A stretch of DNA of 64,000 nucleotides from Pseudomonadota bacterium (GTDB lineage Bacteria > Pseudomonadota > Alphaproteobacteria > SHVZ01). The position numbers and the translations under genes are program-made. This document shows, piece after piece, positions 25,161-34,552 of the stretch (position 1 is its first letter; every line of letters begins with the position of its first letter). The stretch covers positions 25,137 through 89,136 of the forward strand of contig JACQAG010000008.1 in assembly GCA_016195085.1 (NCBI GenBank), given 5' to 3'. Under the pieces are notes generated by a model that saw nothing but the letters and a program-made list of their open reading frames with translations, searched no databases and was not told the DNA's origin.

Positions 25161-26861
25161 CTAGACGCTGGCCAGCGGCCGCTCGAAGAGCCCGTGATCG
25201 CCCAAGCCCGCCGGCGCCGGCTGCAGCCGATCATGGGCCAATCCCATGCGCGCCGCCTCGAAGATGCGCCCATCCATGAGCCGTAGGTTCGGCGCGATCC
25301 GCGGCTCGAACTCCATCTGCTGCAGGATGTGGCGATCGAGCTGCACGCCGGGCGCGATCTCGACCAGCTCCAAGCCCTGCTCGGTCAGCCGAAGCATGCA
25401 ACGTTCGGTAATGTAGAACACTGTCTGGCCGCGCTCCAAGGCATAGCGGCCGCTGAAGGTCAGATGCTGCACCGAGCTCACGAATTTGGTGTGGGCGCCC
25501 TCCTGATCGATGCCGAGCACGCCGTCTTCGATATGGAACCGCTGGTCGCCGGAGGTAAAGGTGCCGAGGAAGTACACGGCCTTGGCGCTTTGGCTGATAT
25601 TGATGAAGCCGCCGGCGCCAGCCATCTTGGCGCCAAAGCGGCTGACGTTGACATTGCCCAGGCGATCCACCTGCGCCATCCCCAGAAAGGCCTGGTCCAG
25701 GCCGCCGCCATCATAGAAGTCGAACTGGGCCGGCTGATCGATGATGGCCTCCGCGTCGGCGACCGCGCCAAAGCTCAATCCACCCGCCGGTACGCCGCCG
25801 ATGCCGCCGGGCTCGACCGTGAGCGTGATGCGATCGAGGATGCCTTCTTCATTGGCGATCGAGGCGACGGTCTCCGGCATGCCGATGCCGAGATTGACCA
25901 CCGCGCCGTCCTCGAGCGCGATGGTCGCGCGGCGGCCGATCACCTTGCGCTCGGACATGGCCAAGGCGCCGATGGTCGAGCGCGGCAGGACGATCTCGCC
26001 CGTATAGGCCGGGTTATAGGCCTCGGCGAAGGTCTGCCGATGCTGGCTCGGCTCCGCCACCACCACATGATCCACGAGAATCCCGGGAATGCGCACGAGG
26101 TGCGGGCTCAGCACGTGGCGGACGGTGATGCGCTCAACCTGCACGATCACCACGCCGCCGGAATTCTTGACCGCCTGGGCGATCGCCAGGCATTCGAGCG
26201 GCAGCGCCTCGCGCTCCATGGTGATGTTGCCGTTCTCATCCCCGGTGGTGCCGCGCAAGAGGGCGACGTTGATCGGGAACGCCTTGTAGAGGAGGTAGTC
26301 GCGACCGCCGATGGCGATGAGCTCGACCACATCTTCCGTCGTGCGGGCATTCATCTTGCCGCCTTCGATGCGCGGATCGACGAAGGTGTGGAGGCCCACC
26401 TGGGTGATGGCACCTGGCCGTCCCGCGGCAATGTCGCGGTAGAGATGCGTGATCACGCCTTGAGGCAGATTGTAGGCTTCGATCTTGTTCTGGTGGGCGA
26501 GCTCGCCCAGCTTCGGCACCAGGCCCCAATGCCCCCCGATCACCCGCTTGATCATGCCTTCATGGCCGAAATGATTGAGGCCCGCGCTGTGTCCGTCGCC
26601 CTGGCCGGCGGCGTAGACGAGCGTCAGATCGCGAGGCTTGTTGGTCGCAAGGAAACGCCGTTCGAGAGCGACCGCCAGCGCCTCGGCGAAGCCGATGCCG
26701 ACGAAGCCGGCGGTGGCGACCGTGTCGCCGTCGCGCACATGCGCCAAGGCATCAGCGGCCGAAATGACCTTGTTCCGCCGCATCCGGCGCCAGCTAGGCT
26801 TCGAGCCGGTCTTGCGACCGGGCATGGCACGAGCCGATGATCGGGATGCGCGTGTCTGCAC
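25161..26861 (-). CDS. Acyl-CoA:acetate/3-ketoacid CoA-transferase (fused alpha and beta parts)
   Basis: About 566 residues; alpha- and beta-like halves are fused, as in YdiF-type CoA-transferases. The alpha half has [30 protein letters not shown] start and [13 protein letters not shown]; the beta half has [16 protein letters not shown] and the active-site glutamate region [16 protein letters not shown] (Glu in VEPGG). It moves CoA between acyl-CoA and a free acid. The GTG at 26861 has GGGAGG 9 bases upstream; ATGs at 26825 and 26783 are alternatives. First gene of an operon with five liv genes, behind a sigma-54 promoter, so the imported compound is probably its acid substrate. Confidence 0.88.
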   Translation of the reverse strand: MQTRASRSSARAMPGRKTGSKPSWRRMRRNKVISAADALAHVRDGDTVATAGFVGIGFAEALAVALERRFLATNKPRDLTLVYAAGQGDGHSAGLNHFGHEGMIKRVIGGHWGLVPKLGELAHQNKIEAYNLPQGVITHLYRDIAAGRPGAITQVGLHTFVDPRIEGGKMNARTTEDVVELIAIGGRDYLLYKAFPINVALLRGTTGDENGNITMEREALPLECLAIAQAVKNSGGVVIVQVERITVRHVLSPHLVRIPGILVDHVVVAEPSQHRQTFAEAYNPAYTGEIVLPRSTIGALAMSERKVIGRRATIALEDGAVVNLGIGMPETVASIANEEGILDRITLTVEPGGIGGVPAGGLSFGAVADAEAIIDQPAQFDFYDGGGLDQAFLGMAQVDRLGNVNVSRFGAKMAGAGGFINISQSAKAVYFLGTFTSGDQRFHIEDGVLGIDQEGAHTKFVSSVQHLTFSGRYALERGQTVFYITERCMLRLTEQGLELVEIAPGVQLDRHILQQMEFEPRIAPNLRLMDGRIFEAARMGLAHDRLQPAPAGLGDHGLFERPLASV

Positions 26862-26935
26862 CCAAGGGATCCTCCCGCTTCGCCTGGTCTTCAGCGGTCG
26901 AAGGACCGCACGCCGGCGTTTTCCATCAGCCTCTA

Positions 26936-26951
26936 AGCAGACAGCGTGCCA
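26936..26951 (-). promoter_or_regulatory. Sigma-54 (-24/-12) promoter of the CoA-transferase/liv operon
   Basis: The minus strand reads TGGCACGCTGTCTGCT (26951-26936). Compared with TGGCACG-N4-TTGCW only one position differs, and the invariant GG and GC are ten bases apart. The start of transcription would fall near 26925, about 60 bases before the GTG. A sigma-54 activator gene lies immediately upstream. Confidence 0.75.
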
Positions 26952-27103
26952 ATTGGACAAGCTATTGAAATTGCTTGCACTTGAGCGATCGATTCCATCC
27001 GGGGAGCAAAATTTCCAAATCGTCTGTACGGAATTCAAGACAGAAATCGCTTCCGTTGGTTAAATCTGCGGTTCGCACTTCTGTATATCTGTGCTGATTC
27101 CAA

Positions 27104-27127
27104 GACATTATGTCGGATTATCAGACA
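27104..27127. promoter_or_regulatory. Overlapping palindromes, candidate activator binding site
   Basis: GACATTATGTC (27104-27114) is a perfect dyad and TGTCGGATTATCAGACA (27111-27127) a near-perfect one. They overlap the stop codon of the activator gene and lie about 155-175 bases upstream of the -24 element, the usual distance for an upstream activating sequence of a Fis-type enhancer-binding protein. Confidence 0.4.
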
Positions 27128-28547
27128 GTTCACCGAGACGGGCGAGGCGATCATAGAGCTTGGCGCGGGAGATTCCGAGGAGCTTCGCCGCTCCGGCCTT
27201 GCGGCCGCTGGTCGCCGCGAGCGCGGCCCGGATGGTCTCGCGCTCGGCCGTCCGCACCGCATCGGCGAGCGGGCGGACCAGAGCAGCCGCCTCGCCCGTG
27301 GATCCGGGCCGGGCGGGACCCGGCTCAGGCAGGATGCGGGCGAAATCCTCCGCGCCGAGCCGCGGCCGATCGGAGACCGCCACCGCGCGTTCGAGGGTGT
27401 TGGCGAGCTCGCGCACATTGCCCGGCCAGTCGTGTCGTGCCAGCGCCGCCACGCCGGAAGCCGTGATTTCCCGCGGCGTCCCGCCACCGGCCCGCTGGAT
27501 CCGCTCCAGGAACGCCTCGGCCAGGATCTCGATGTCGCTCAACCGCTCGCGCAAGGGCGGCAGGGTGATCGGCAGCACATTCAGCCGGTAGTAAAGATCG
27601 GCGCGAAACTGGCCGTTGTCGACCAGCTGCTTCAGCGCGCGGCTGGTGGCCGCGATCACCCGCACATCCACCTTGATCAGCCGGTTCGATCCGAGCGGCT
27701 CGATCTCCTGCTCCTGCAGCGCGCGCAAGAGCTTCGCCTGCACGGCCAAGGGCATCTCGCCGACCTCGTCCAGGAACAGCGTGCCGCCATCGGCGATCTT
27801 GAACTTGCCGTCGCGCTCCCGGCGATCGGCGCCGGTATAGGCGCCGGGCGCCACGCCGAAGAAGTCGGCTTCCAGCAACGTCTCCGGCACGGCCGCCAGA
27901 TTGACGCCGACGAAGGGCCTATTGGCGCGCGGGGAGGCGGCGTGGATGGCGTGCGCCAGCAGCTCCTTGCCGGTCCCGGTCTCGCCCAACAGCAGAACCG
28001 TGGTGTCGAGCTGGGCGGCGCGGCGGGCTTGGCGCTTCACCTCGAGAATGCGGGGATGGGCGCCGAGGAACTGCGAGAAGCTGTACTTCGCGCGGCGGTG
28101 CTGCGCCAGCTCCCGCTCGGCCCGCAGCAAGCTCGACTGCAGCTCGGTGAAGCGCGCGACCAGCGGCTTCAGATAGTTGAGCCGGTCATAAAGCACGAAG
28201 CCGACCGCACCGATGGTGACGCCGGCCTCGTCATTGATCGGCATTCGCGTGACCACGAACCATTTTTCGCCAAACTGCATGATGTCGAGGAGGATCGGTC
28301 GGCCGGATTCCGCCACCTCCCGCATTCGGCTGTGCGGCAGCACGGATTCGATGTCGCGGCCGATGACCGCATCGGCCGCACCGATACCCAGAAGGTTGCG
28401 GTACTTGTCGTTGATCCACGCGATCCGGGCGCGGCTGTCGACGGCGATCGCGCCCTCGCATAAGCTCTCGAACAGCGCGAACAGCGAGCTCACCGCCTGC
28501 GAATGCACGAGTTCCGGGTCTGCGGGAAAAGGGCTCGGCAAGTTCAT
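27108..28547 (-). CDS. Sigma-54-dependent PAS/AAA+/Fis transcriptional activator
   Basis: 479 residues. A PAS domain (about residues 15-120, LFALFESLCEGAIAVDSRARIAWINDKY) senses a ligand or redox state; the AAA+ domain (about 155-390) has Walker A GETGTGKE, GAYTGA in place of GAFTGA, Walker B GGTLFLDEVGEMP and the arginine finger region FRADLYYRLNVLPI; the C-terminus is a Fis-type HTH (AGAAKLLGISRAKLYDRL). There is no receiver domain, so control is by the PAS sensor. It sits between two liv clusters and next to a near-consensus -24/-12 promoter. The start at 28547 excludes a huge antisense extension. Confidence 0.93.
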   Translation of the reverse strand: MNLPSPFPADPELVHSQAVSSLFALFESLCEGAIAVDSRARIAWINDKYRNLLGIGAADAVIGRDIESVLPHSRMREVAESGRPILLDIMQFGEKWFVVTRMPINDEAGVTIGAVGFVLYDRLNYLKPLVARFTELQSSLLRAERELAQHRRAKYSFSQFLGAHPRILEVKRQARRAAQLDTTVLLLGETGTGKELLAHAIHAASPRANRPFVGVNLAAVPETLLEADFFGVAPGAYTGADRRERDGKFKIADGGTLFLDEVGEMPLAVQAKLLRALQEQEIEPLGSNRLIKVDVRVIAATSRALKQLVDNGQFRADLYYRLNVLPITLPPLRERLSDIEILAEAFLERIQRAGGGTPREITASGVAALARHDWPGNVRELANTLERAVAVSDRPRLGAEDFARILPEPGPARPGSTGEAAALVRPLADAVRTAERETIRAALAATSGRKAGAAKLLGISRAKLYDRLARLGELSDNPT

Positions 28548-28601
28548 GCGGGGCCTCACGCGCCAATTGCGGCTCGGATGCATATTGCCCAGCGCCGGCC
28601 G

Positions 28602-28617
28602 TGGCAGCAATGAGGCA
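28602..28617 (+). promoter_or_regulatory. Weak sigma-54-like site upstream of the second liv operon
   Basis: TGGCAGCAATGAGGCA keeps the invariant GG and GC ten bases apart and the TGGCA box, but lacks the TT of the -12 region. It lies about 80 bases before the binding-protein gene, which is divergent from the sigma-54 activator. A functional role is possible, not shown. Confidence 0.3.
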
Positions 28618-28697
28618 GCTCGAGATTGGCGCATTTGCGCTGGTCGTCTTGGCGAGCAATGGTCTATTGGATGCCTGCAGCATGCGGAGGCTTGTCG

Positions 28698-29828
28698 ATG
28701 AATCGCCTCTTTCTCGCCGGCCTTGCGGCCGTGGCCGCAAGCGCCGCAGCCCTGGCCGAGCCAGCGGAGGTGAATATGCCGGTGCTGGTGCCCTTGACCG
28801 GTCCGGTGGCGCTTGAAGGCACCAGCCAGCAGAACGGCGCCTTGCTTGCGCTCCGCAACGCGCCTGCGGGCGTCAAGGCGCACTATCTGGTCATGGACGT
28901 CGACGGCTCGCCCGAGCAAGCGGTCAACGGCTTGGAGCGGGTCTTGAGCCGCGGACCGGTGAGCGCCGTCACCGCCTCGATCTTCGGGCCGCAGATGCTG
29001 GCGATGCTGCCGATCGCGCTCGAGCGCAAGGTGCCCTTGATCACCATCTCGGGCACCACCGACATCACCGAGCGGGGCAATCCCTATGTCTTCCGCTTCT
29101 TCCCGACGGACGCAGTCGCCAAGGTCGCCCATGCGCGCTACGCCGTCGAGATCTTGGGCAAAGGGCGGCCGGCGCTGATCTACCAGACTACCGCCTATGG
29201 GCAATCCGGGGCGACGCAGCTGCGTGCGAATTTGCAGCGGCTCGGCGTCGAGCTGGTCTTCGAAGAGGCCCTCGACCCCACCGTCAAGGACATGCTGCCG
29301 GTGCTGGCGAAGGCGCGGGACGCCAAGCCCGACGTGCTGCTCTTGCATCTGCACCAGGCGCCGACTGCTCTCGTCATTCGCCAAGCCGCCGCGATGCGCC
29401 TCGGGCTGCCGATCGTGGCGGGATCGGCCGCGCATTCGCCGGCGACCGCGGCACTCCTGGACCCGGCCGAGCTTGCCGGCGTGTGCACCGAGACCAATGC
29501 CGCGCCGGCCGCCGGCGGCTCGCCGGCGCTCGAGCGCTTCCTTGCGCAATACCGCGAGGCCTTCGGCAGCGAGCCCGACGGCTATGCGCTCGGCCAGTAT
29601 GACGGCGTCATGATGGTGCTGGATGCCGCCCAGCACGGCGCCGGCAATGCGGCGGAAATCGCCGCCGCGCTGTCGCGCTCGACCTATCAGGGCCTGGCTC
29701 AGACCTATCGCTCCGACGGCAAGGGCAACATGGCCCATGGCGCCATCATCATGTGCTATGACGGCACCGGCCGGGTTCCCCGCATCGTGAAAAGCTATGA
29801 GAACGTGACCGGCGTGCTCGCCCGCTAG
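28698..29828 (+). CDS. ABC transporter substrate-binding protein (Liv/HAAT family), second cluster
   Basis: 376 residues from the ATG at 28698, which has GCGGAGG about 8 bases upstream; an earlier in-frame ATG gives no signal peptide at the start. The signal peptide is NRLFLAGLAAVAASAAALA. The first lobe starts with VNMPVLVPLTGPVALEG, and LITISGTTDITERGNPYVFRFFPTD is typical of amino-acid-type type I binding proteins. It is divergent from the sigma-54 activator and heads an operon with LivH, LivM-G and LivF. Ligand unknown, likely an amino acid or aromatic acid. Confidence 0.9.
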   Translation: MNRLFLAGLAAVAASAAALAEPAEVNMPVLVPLTGPVALEGTSQQNGALLALRNAPAGVKAHYLVMDVDGSPEQAVNGLERVLSRGPVSAVTASIFGPQMLAMLPIALERKVPLITISGTTDITERGNPYVFRFFPTDAVAKVAHARYAVEILGKGRPALIYQTTAYGQSGATQLRANLQRLGVELVFEEALDPTVKDMLPVLAKARDAKPDVLLLHLHQAPTALVIRQAAAMRLGLPIVAGSAAHSPATAALLDPAELAGVCTETNAAPAAGGSPALERFLAQYREAFGSEPDGYALGQYDGVMMVLDAAQHGAGNAAEIAAALSRSTYQGLAQTYRSDGKGNMAHGAIIMCYDGTGRVPRIVKSYENVTGVLAR

Positions 29829-29858
29829 CGGACCGGCCTGAGCCGAAGCCTCTTTCCG

Positions 29859-30776
29859 ATGATGGCCCTGCAGCTCTTCGCAAATGCCCTGGCGCTGGGT
29901 GCGGCCTATGCCTTGGTGGCGTTCGGCTTCGTGCTGGTGCTGAACGCGACCACGGCCGTCAACTTCGCCCAAGGCGATCTGGTGGTCGCCGGCGGCTTCG
30001 CCGCCGTGGCGCTGGCCGCTTCCCTCAAGCTGCCGGGTATCGCACTCCTGCCCCTGGTCATGCTGCTGATGGCGGTTCTCGGCCTCGGCCTCTCGCTGGC
30101 GGCGTATTTCCCGCTCAAATCCCGATCGCCGGTGCCGGTGTTCTTGAGCACGATCGCCGCCGGGGTGATGCTGCAGAACGCGATCAACATCGGCTTCGGG
30201 CCCGAGCCGCGCACCGGCCCGCCGCTCATCGCCAGCGGGGCCTTCGAGCTCATGGGCGTCGTCATCGGTCGCCAGGCGCTCGCCGTCATCCTCGTTGCCG
30301 TTCTGCTCTATGCCGGCCTCCACCTGCTGCTTCGCCACACCCGGATCGGCCGCCGGATCCGAGCGACGGCGGAGGACCGGGAGATGGCGGCGGCCCTCGG
30401 CATTCGCGTCGACGCCATGGTGGCACTCGCCTTCGCGCTCGCCGCCGCCTCCGCCGGGGCCGCGGGGCTGCTGCTCGCCAATAGCTTCTTCGTGACCCCC
30501 ACCGACGGCGGCAACTACATGATCAAGGCCTATATCGCCGCTGCCATCGGCGGTTGGGGCCGCATCGGCGGCGCGGCGATCGGGGCGGTCCTGATCGCCA
30601 TGTTCGAGGTGCTGTTCCCGGCCTTGCCGACATTGCTGCCGATGGGCTGGCTTACGGGTTTCGGATGGCTGTTCTCGCAAACCGCTTCTGCGATCATCCT
30701 CTATGCCGTGCTCTTGGGCATCCTCGCCGTCAAGCCTCGCGGCTTGTTCGGCGAGCGCGCCGAGCAACGGGCATGA
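29859..30776 (+). CDS. livH: Branched-chain-type ABC transporter permease (LivH family), second cluster
   Basis: 305 residues, eight or more membrane segments. LivH blocks: LGAAYALVAFGFVLVLNATTAVNFAQGDLVVAGGF, the coupling loop RIRATAEDREMAAALGIRVDAM, and YIAAAIGGWGRIGGAAIGAVLIA. It ends in an ATGA overlap with the fused permease-ATPase gene. It is not a close copy of the 21-kb LivH, so the two clusters are not a recent duplication and probably handle different substrates. Confidence 0.93.
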   Translation: MMALQLFANALALGAAYALVAFGFVLVLNATTAVNFAQGDLVVAGGFAAVALAASLKLPGIALLPLVMLLMAVLGLGLSLAAYFPLKSRSPVPVFLSTIAAGVMLQNAINIGFGPEPRTGPPLIASGAFELMGVVIGRQALAVILVAVLLYAGLHLLLRHTRIGRRIRATAEDREMAAALGIRVDAMVALAFALAAASAGAAGLLLANSFFVTPTDGGNYMIKAYIAAAIGGWGRIGGAAIGAVLIAMFEVLFPALPTLLPMGWLTGFGWLFSQTASAIILYAVLLGILAVKPRGLFGERAEQRA

Positions 30777-32556
30777 GAGGCTGGCTCGCGGCCAGGCTCA
30801 ACCTGCCGCTCGTTCTCGGCGCGGCGCTCCTCGCCCTTTGGCCGCTTCTCCTCGACAGCTCCTATGAGCGGCGCGTATTCACCCTGGCCGGCATCTACGC
30901 GATCATGGCCATCGGCTACCAGTTCATCTTCGGTCATGCCGGCCAGCTGGCGCTGACCCAGGGCACTTTCTTCGGCCTCGGCGCCTATGTCACGGGCGTG
31001 CTCGCCACCCGCCTCGGCTGGACGGCGGAGGCGACCTTGCCGCTGTCGGTCATGGTGCCTGTCCTGCTCGCGGCCGCCGTGGCGCTTCCGGTCGTGCGCC
31101 TGCAATCCCACTATTTCGCCTTGGCCACGCTCGGGATTGCCCAGATCGCGCTGCTGGTCGCCACCGATTGGCAATCGCTCACCGGCGGCGCCAACGGCAT
31201 CGCCGGCGTACCGGGTGTGAGCCTGTTCGGCTGGGTCTTGCCCTCGGGCCTGGCGATCGCGGCCACGGTGTGGATCGCGGTGGCGCTCGTCGGCCTCCTT
31301 GCCTGGCAGCTGCTGCGCGGTCGCCTCGGCCTCGCCTTCCACCTGGCGCGCGTAGACGAGATGGCGGCTGCCAGCATCGGCCTCGATACGCACCGCCTGC
31401 GCTTCGTGGCCTTTCTCGCGAGTGCGGCCTTCGCCGGTCTCGCCGGCGCCTTCTATGCCCATGCGAACCGGGTGATCTCCCCGGAGGCGCTCGGCCTGCC
31501 GGTGATGATCGCCTGCCTGGCCATCGTGGTCATCGGCGGTCGCACCCGCATCGCCGGCGCCATCCTCGGCGCCGTGCTCGTCGTGCACCTGCCGGAATGG
31601 CTGCGTTTCCTCAAGGACTACTATCTCCTCGTCTATGGCGGCTGCATCCTCGCCGCCGTGGTGCTGGCGCCCGAAGGCCTCGTGGGCTGGGCCGAGGCCC
31701 TCAGAGACCGCTTGTACCCCGAACCTCCGCCGGATCCCCCGGAGCCGAAGGCGTCGCCGCACCGCGCGGGATGGCACGAGCCGCCGCGAGCGGCGCCGCT
31801 GCTTGAGCTCGTCGGCGTCAGCAAGCGCTTCGGCGGCGTGCAGGCGCTCGAGCATGTGTCGCTCAGGCTCAAGGCGGGAGAGATCGTCGGCCTCATCGGA
31901 CCCAATGGCTCGGGCAAGAGCACGCTCATCAATCTCGTGAGCGGCATCCACCGGCCGGAAGCCGGGCGCATCATCTTCGCCGGCCATGACGTGACCCACC
32001 TCGCGCCGTTCGAGATCGCTCGGCTCGGCATCGCCCGCACCTTCCAGGCGATCAAGCTCGCCGGCGAGATGACCGTGCTCGACAACGTCGCGGTCGCGCG
32101 CAGCGTGCTGGCCGGCCCCAACATCATCGGGGCACTCGCCGCCGGCCGACAGGATCCGGGGCTGGCCCGCTCCCGCAGCGAGGCCATGCATTGCCTCATG
32201 CGGCTGGGCCTCGGCGATGTGGCGCTTGCGCCGGCGGCGAGGCTAGCCCATGGCCAGCGTCGCCTCGCGGAGATCGCCCGCGCGATCGCCACTGAGCCGC
32301 GCCTCCTTCTCCTCGATGAGCCGGCCGCGGGCTTGAGCGAGCGCGAACAGGCGGAGCTCGGCCAGATTCTGACGCAGCTTGCCGAGACCGGCATGACGCT
32401 TCTCGTCATCGAGCACAACATGCCGTTCCTGATGGGTCTCGCCCGACGCATCATCTGCCTCGACCGCGGCCGCATCGTCGCTTCGGGCACGCCGATGGAG
32501 ATTCGGGCCAATCGCCGGGCGATGACGGCTTATCTCGGCTTGAGCGAGCCCGGATC

Positions 32557-32560
<4 letters not shown>
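30773..32560 (+). CDS. LivM permease fused to LivG ATPase
   Basis: 595 residues. Residues 1-315 are a LivM permease (YQFIFGHAGQLALTQGTFFGLGAYV, RLQSHYFALATLGIAQIALL, LARVDEMAAASIGLDTHRLRFVAF). A Pro/Glu-rich linker (near residues 315-340) leads to a LivG ATPase at about 345-590 with Walker A GPNGSGKST, signature LAHGQRRLAEIARA and Walker B LLLLDEPAAG. Such fusions are known but less common than separate genes, and fix permease and ATPase one to one. It overlaps livH and livF by 4 bases on either side, so the whole transporter is translationally coupled. Confidence 0.93.
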
Positions 32561-33261
<701 letters not shown>

Positions 33262-33264
33262 AGC

Positions 33265-33321
33265 GCTCGTGTGATGATTCCGAAGTTCGCAGGCGAACTT
33301 CGGAATCTGAATCACACGAGC
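33265..33321. terminator. Long hairpin after livF, first of two
   Basis: GATTCCGAAGTTCGC (33276-33290) pairs exactly with the sequence at 33293-33307, and CTCGTGTGAT (33266-33275) with ATCACACGAG (33311-33320), leaving a three-base bulge and a two-base loop. It is long for a terminator but well placed between convergent genes. Confidence 0.65.
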
Positions 33322-33344
33322 TTCAATTGATTAGCGGCCCGCTT

Positions 33345-33381
33345 GTCCCTGAAATTCGCGGACGAATTTCAGGAGCGGGAC
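33345..33381. terminator. Second hairpin between convergent genes
   Basis: CCTGAAATTCG and CGAATTTCAGG (33348-33373) form a perfect 11-bp stem with a CGGA loop; GTCCC and GGGAC lie outside it. It ends one base before the stop codon of the desulfhydrase gene, so it probably serves that gene. The loop-proximal GAA(A/G)TTCGC theme is shared with the first hairpin. Confidence 0.6.
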
Positions 33382-33382
33382 G

Positions 33383-34407
33383 CTACAGCCAGAGCTGGGA
33401 ATGGGTGAAGATCGCCGGCGCGCCGCCGGTGTGCACGAAGACAAGGATGTCATCGGCCCCAAACGCTCCTTGTCGGATGTGCTGGACCATCGCGGCCGCA
33501 CATTTGCCGGTATAGACGGGATCGAGGATCACCCCTTCGGTGCGCGCGAACAGGCGCACCGCCTCGTTTCCAGCCTCGGTCGGCACGCCGTAGCGCTCGC
33601 CGACGAATTCGCCGAAATTCTGGATCTCGCCCGCATCTACGCGAAGGTCGAGGCGGAGCTCGACCGCGGTGCGGTTGGCGATCTCGGCGGTGCGCGGCGC
33701 CACGTCGTGCTCCCTGGTGGCGGTGATGCCGCGGACCTGGAACCGCCCGGGAAACAGCTTTTGCGCCAGCACCAGCCCGGCCTGGCCCTTGCCGCTGGAG
33801 GACATGTAGAGGCAGCCGAGATCGAGCCCCAGCGCGTCCAGCTGCTCCATGATCTCCATCGTGCATTCGATGTAGGCGACGGCGGAAGCGACATCGAACA
33901 TCGGGTTGTCGTTGAGGATGTGCGGACGTCTGCCGTCCGCCCGGAGCCGGGACGCGGTCTCATCCATGATCCGGCGCTGCTCGGCGGATGAGGCGGCGAA
34001 AACCACCTCGGCGCCCAAGAGATAGTCGACGAGCAGATTGCCCTGCACCAGGTTCGGCCTCTCCCCCACCAGGACCAGGATGGTCTCGAGCCCGAGTCGG
34101 TTGCACGCACCCACCGTCTGGCGGGCGGAGTTGGATTGCAGATCGAGGCCGACGATCACCACGTCCGGCCGTTCCATCATGGTGCGAGCCAGGCGAAACT
34201 CGAGGTTGCGGGTCTTGTTGCCGCCGAAGGCGATGCCGGTCAAATCGTCGCGCTTGATGAAGATGCGCGGGCCCCCAGCGCCTGGGCAAGCCGCGGCGCT
34301 TCCTCGAGCGGCGTGGGCGTCAGGGCAAGCTTGATCCGCGGCAGCGTGGCGATGCGGGCGCGGATAGCGGCGAAGGCGTTGAGCGGCCGAGTGGAGTGGG
34401 CTTCCAT
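33383..34407 (-). pseudogene. D-cysteine desulfhydrase / ACC deaminase family gene with a frameshift
   Basis: PLP-dependent tryptophan-synthase-beta-like enzyme. Starting at the ATG at 34407 the frame reads MEAHSTRPLNAFAAIRARIA and on to LAQALGA, then loses the correct frame in a C5 run at 34272-34276; one extra base there would join it to GPRIFIKRDDLTGIAFGGNKTRNLEF, where the PLP lysine is in GGNKTR. The repaired protein is about 341 residues, normal for the family, and ends FVHTGGAPAIFTHSQLW. It would release pyruvate, ammonia and sulfide from D-cysteine, or deaminate ACC. Either a real mutation or a homopolymer sequencing error. Confidence 0.8.
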
Positions 34408-34430
34408 CGTGGCCCAAACCTAGCACATCG

Positions 34431-34534
34431 CCCCCACCCCAACCCTCCCCCGCCTTCGGCGAGGGAGGGGGAAAGATGCTTGCCTTTCTGCTCCCTCCCC
34501 CACGCGCAAGCGTGGGGGAGGGTTGGGGTGGGGG
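34431..34534. repeat. Composite inverted-repeat element, copy 4
   Basis: A perfect 21-bp pair of outer arms (34431-34451 and 34514-34534, C-rich against G-rich) encloses a CCGCCTTCGGCG-type hairpin and a second one with CCCCCACGC / GCGTGGGGG. It is the most regular of the four copies. It lies between the LysR gene and the desulfhydrase gene, both leftward. Confidence 0.8.
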
Positions 34535-34552
34535 CATGCAACCGGTATCGGA

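Noticed and set aside
28548..30767. 1219-residue reading that extends the sigma-54 activator
   Set aside because: The extension is antisense to the Liv binding-protein and permease genes; the PAS domain starts at the ATG at 28547.
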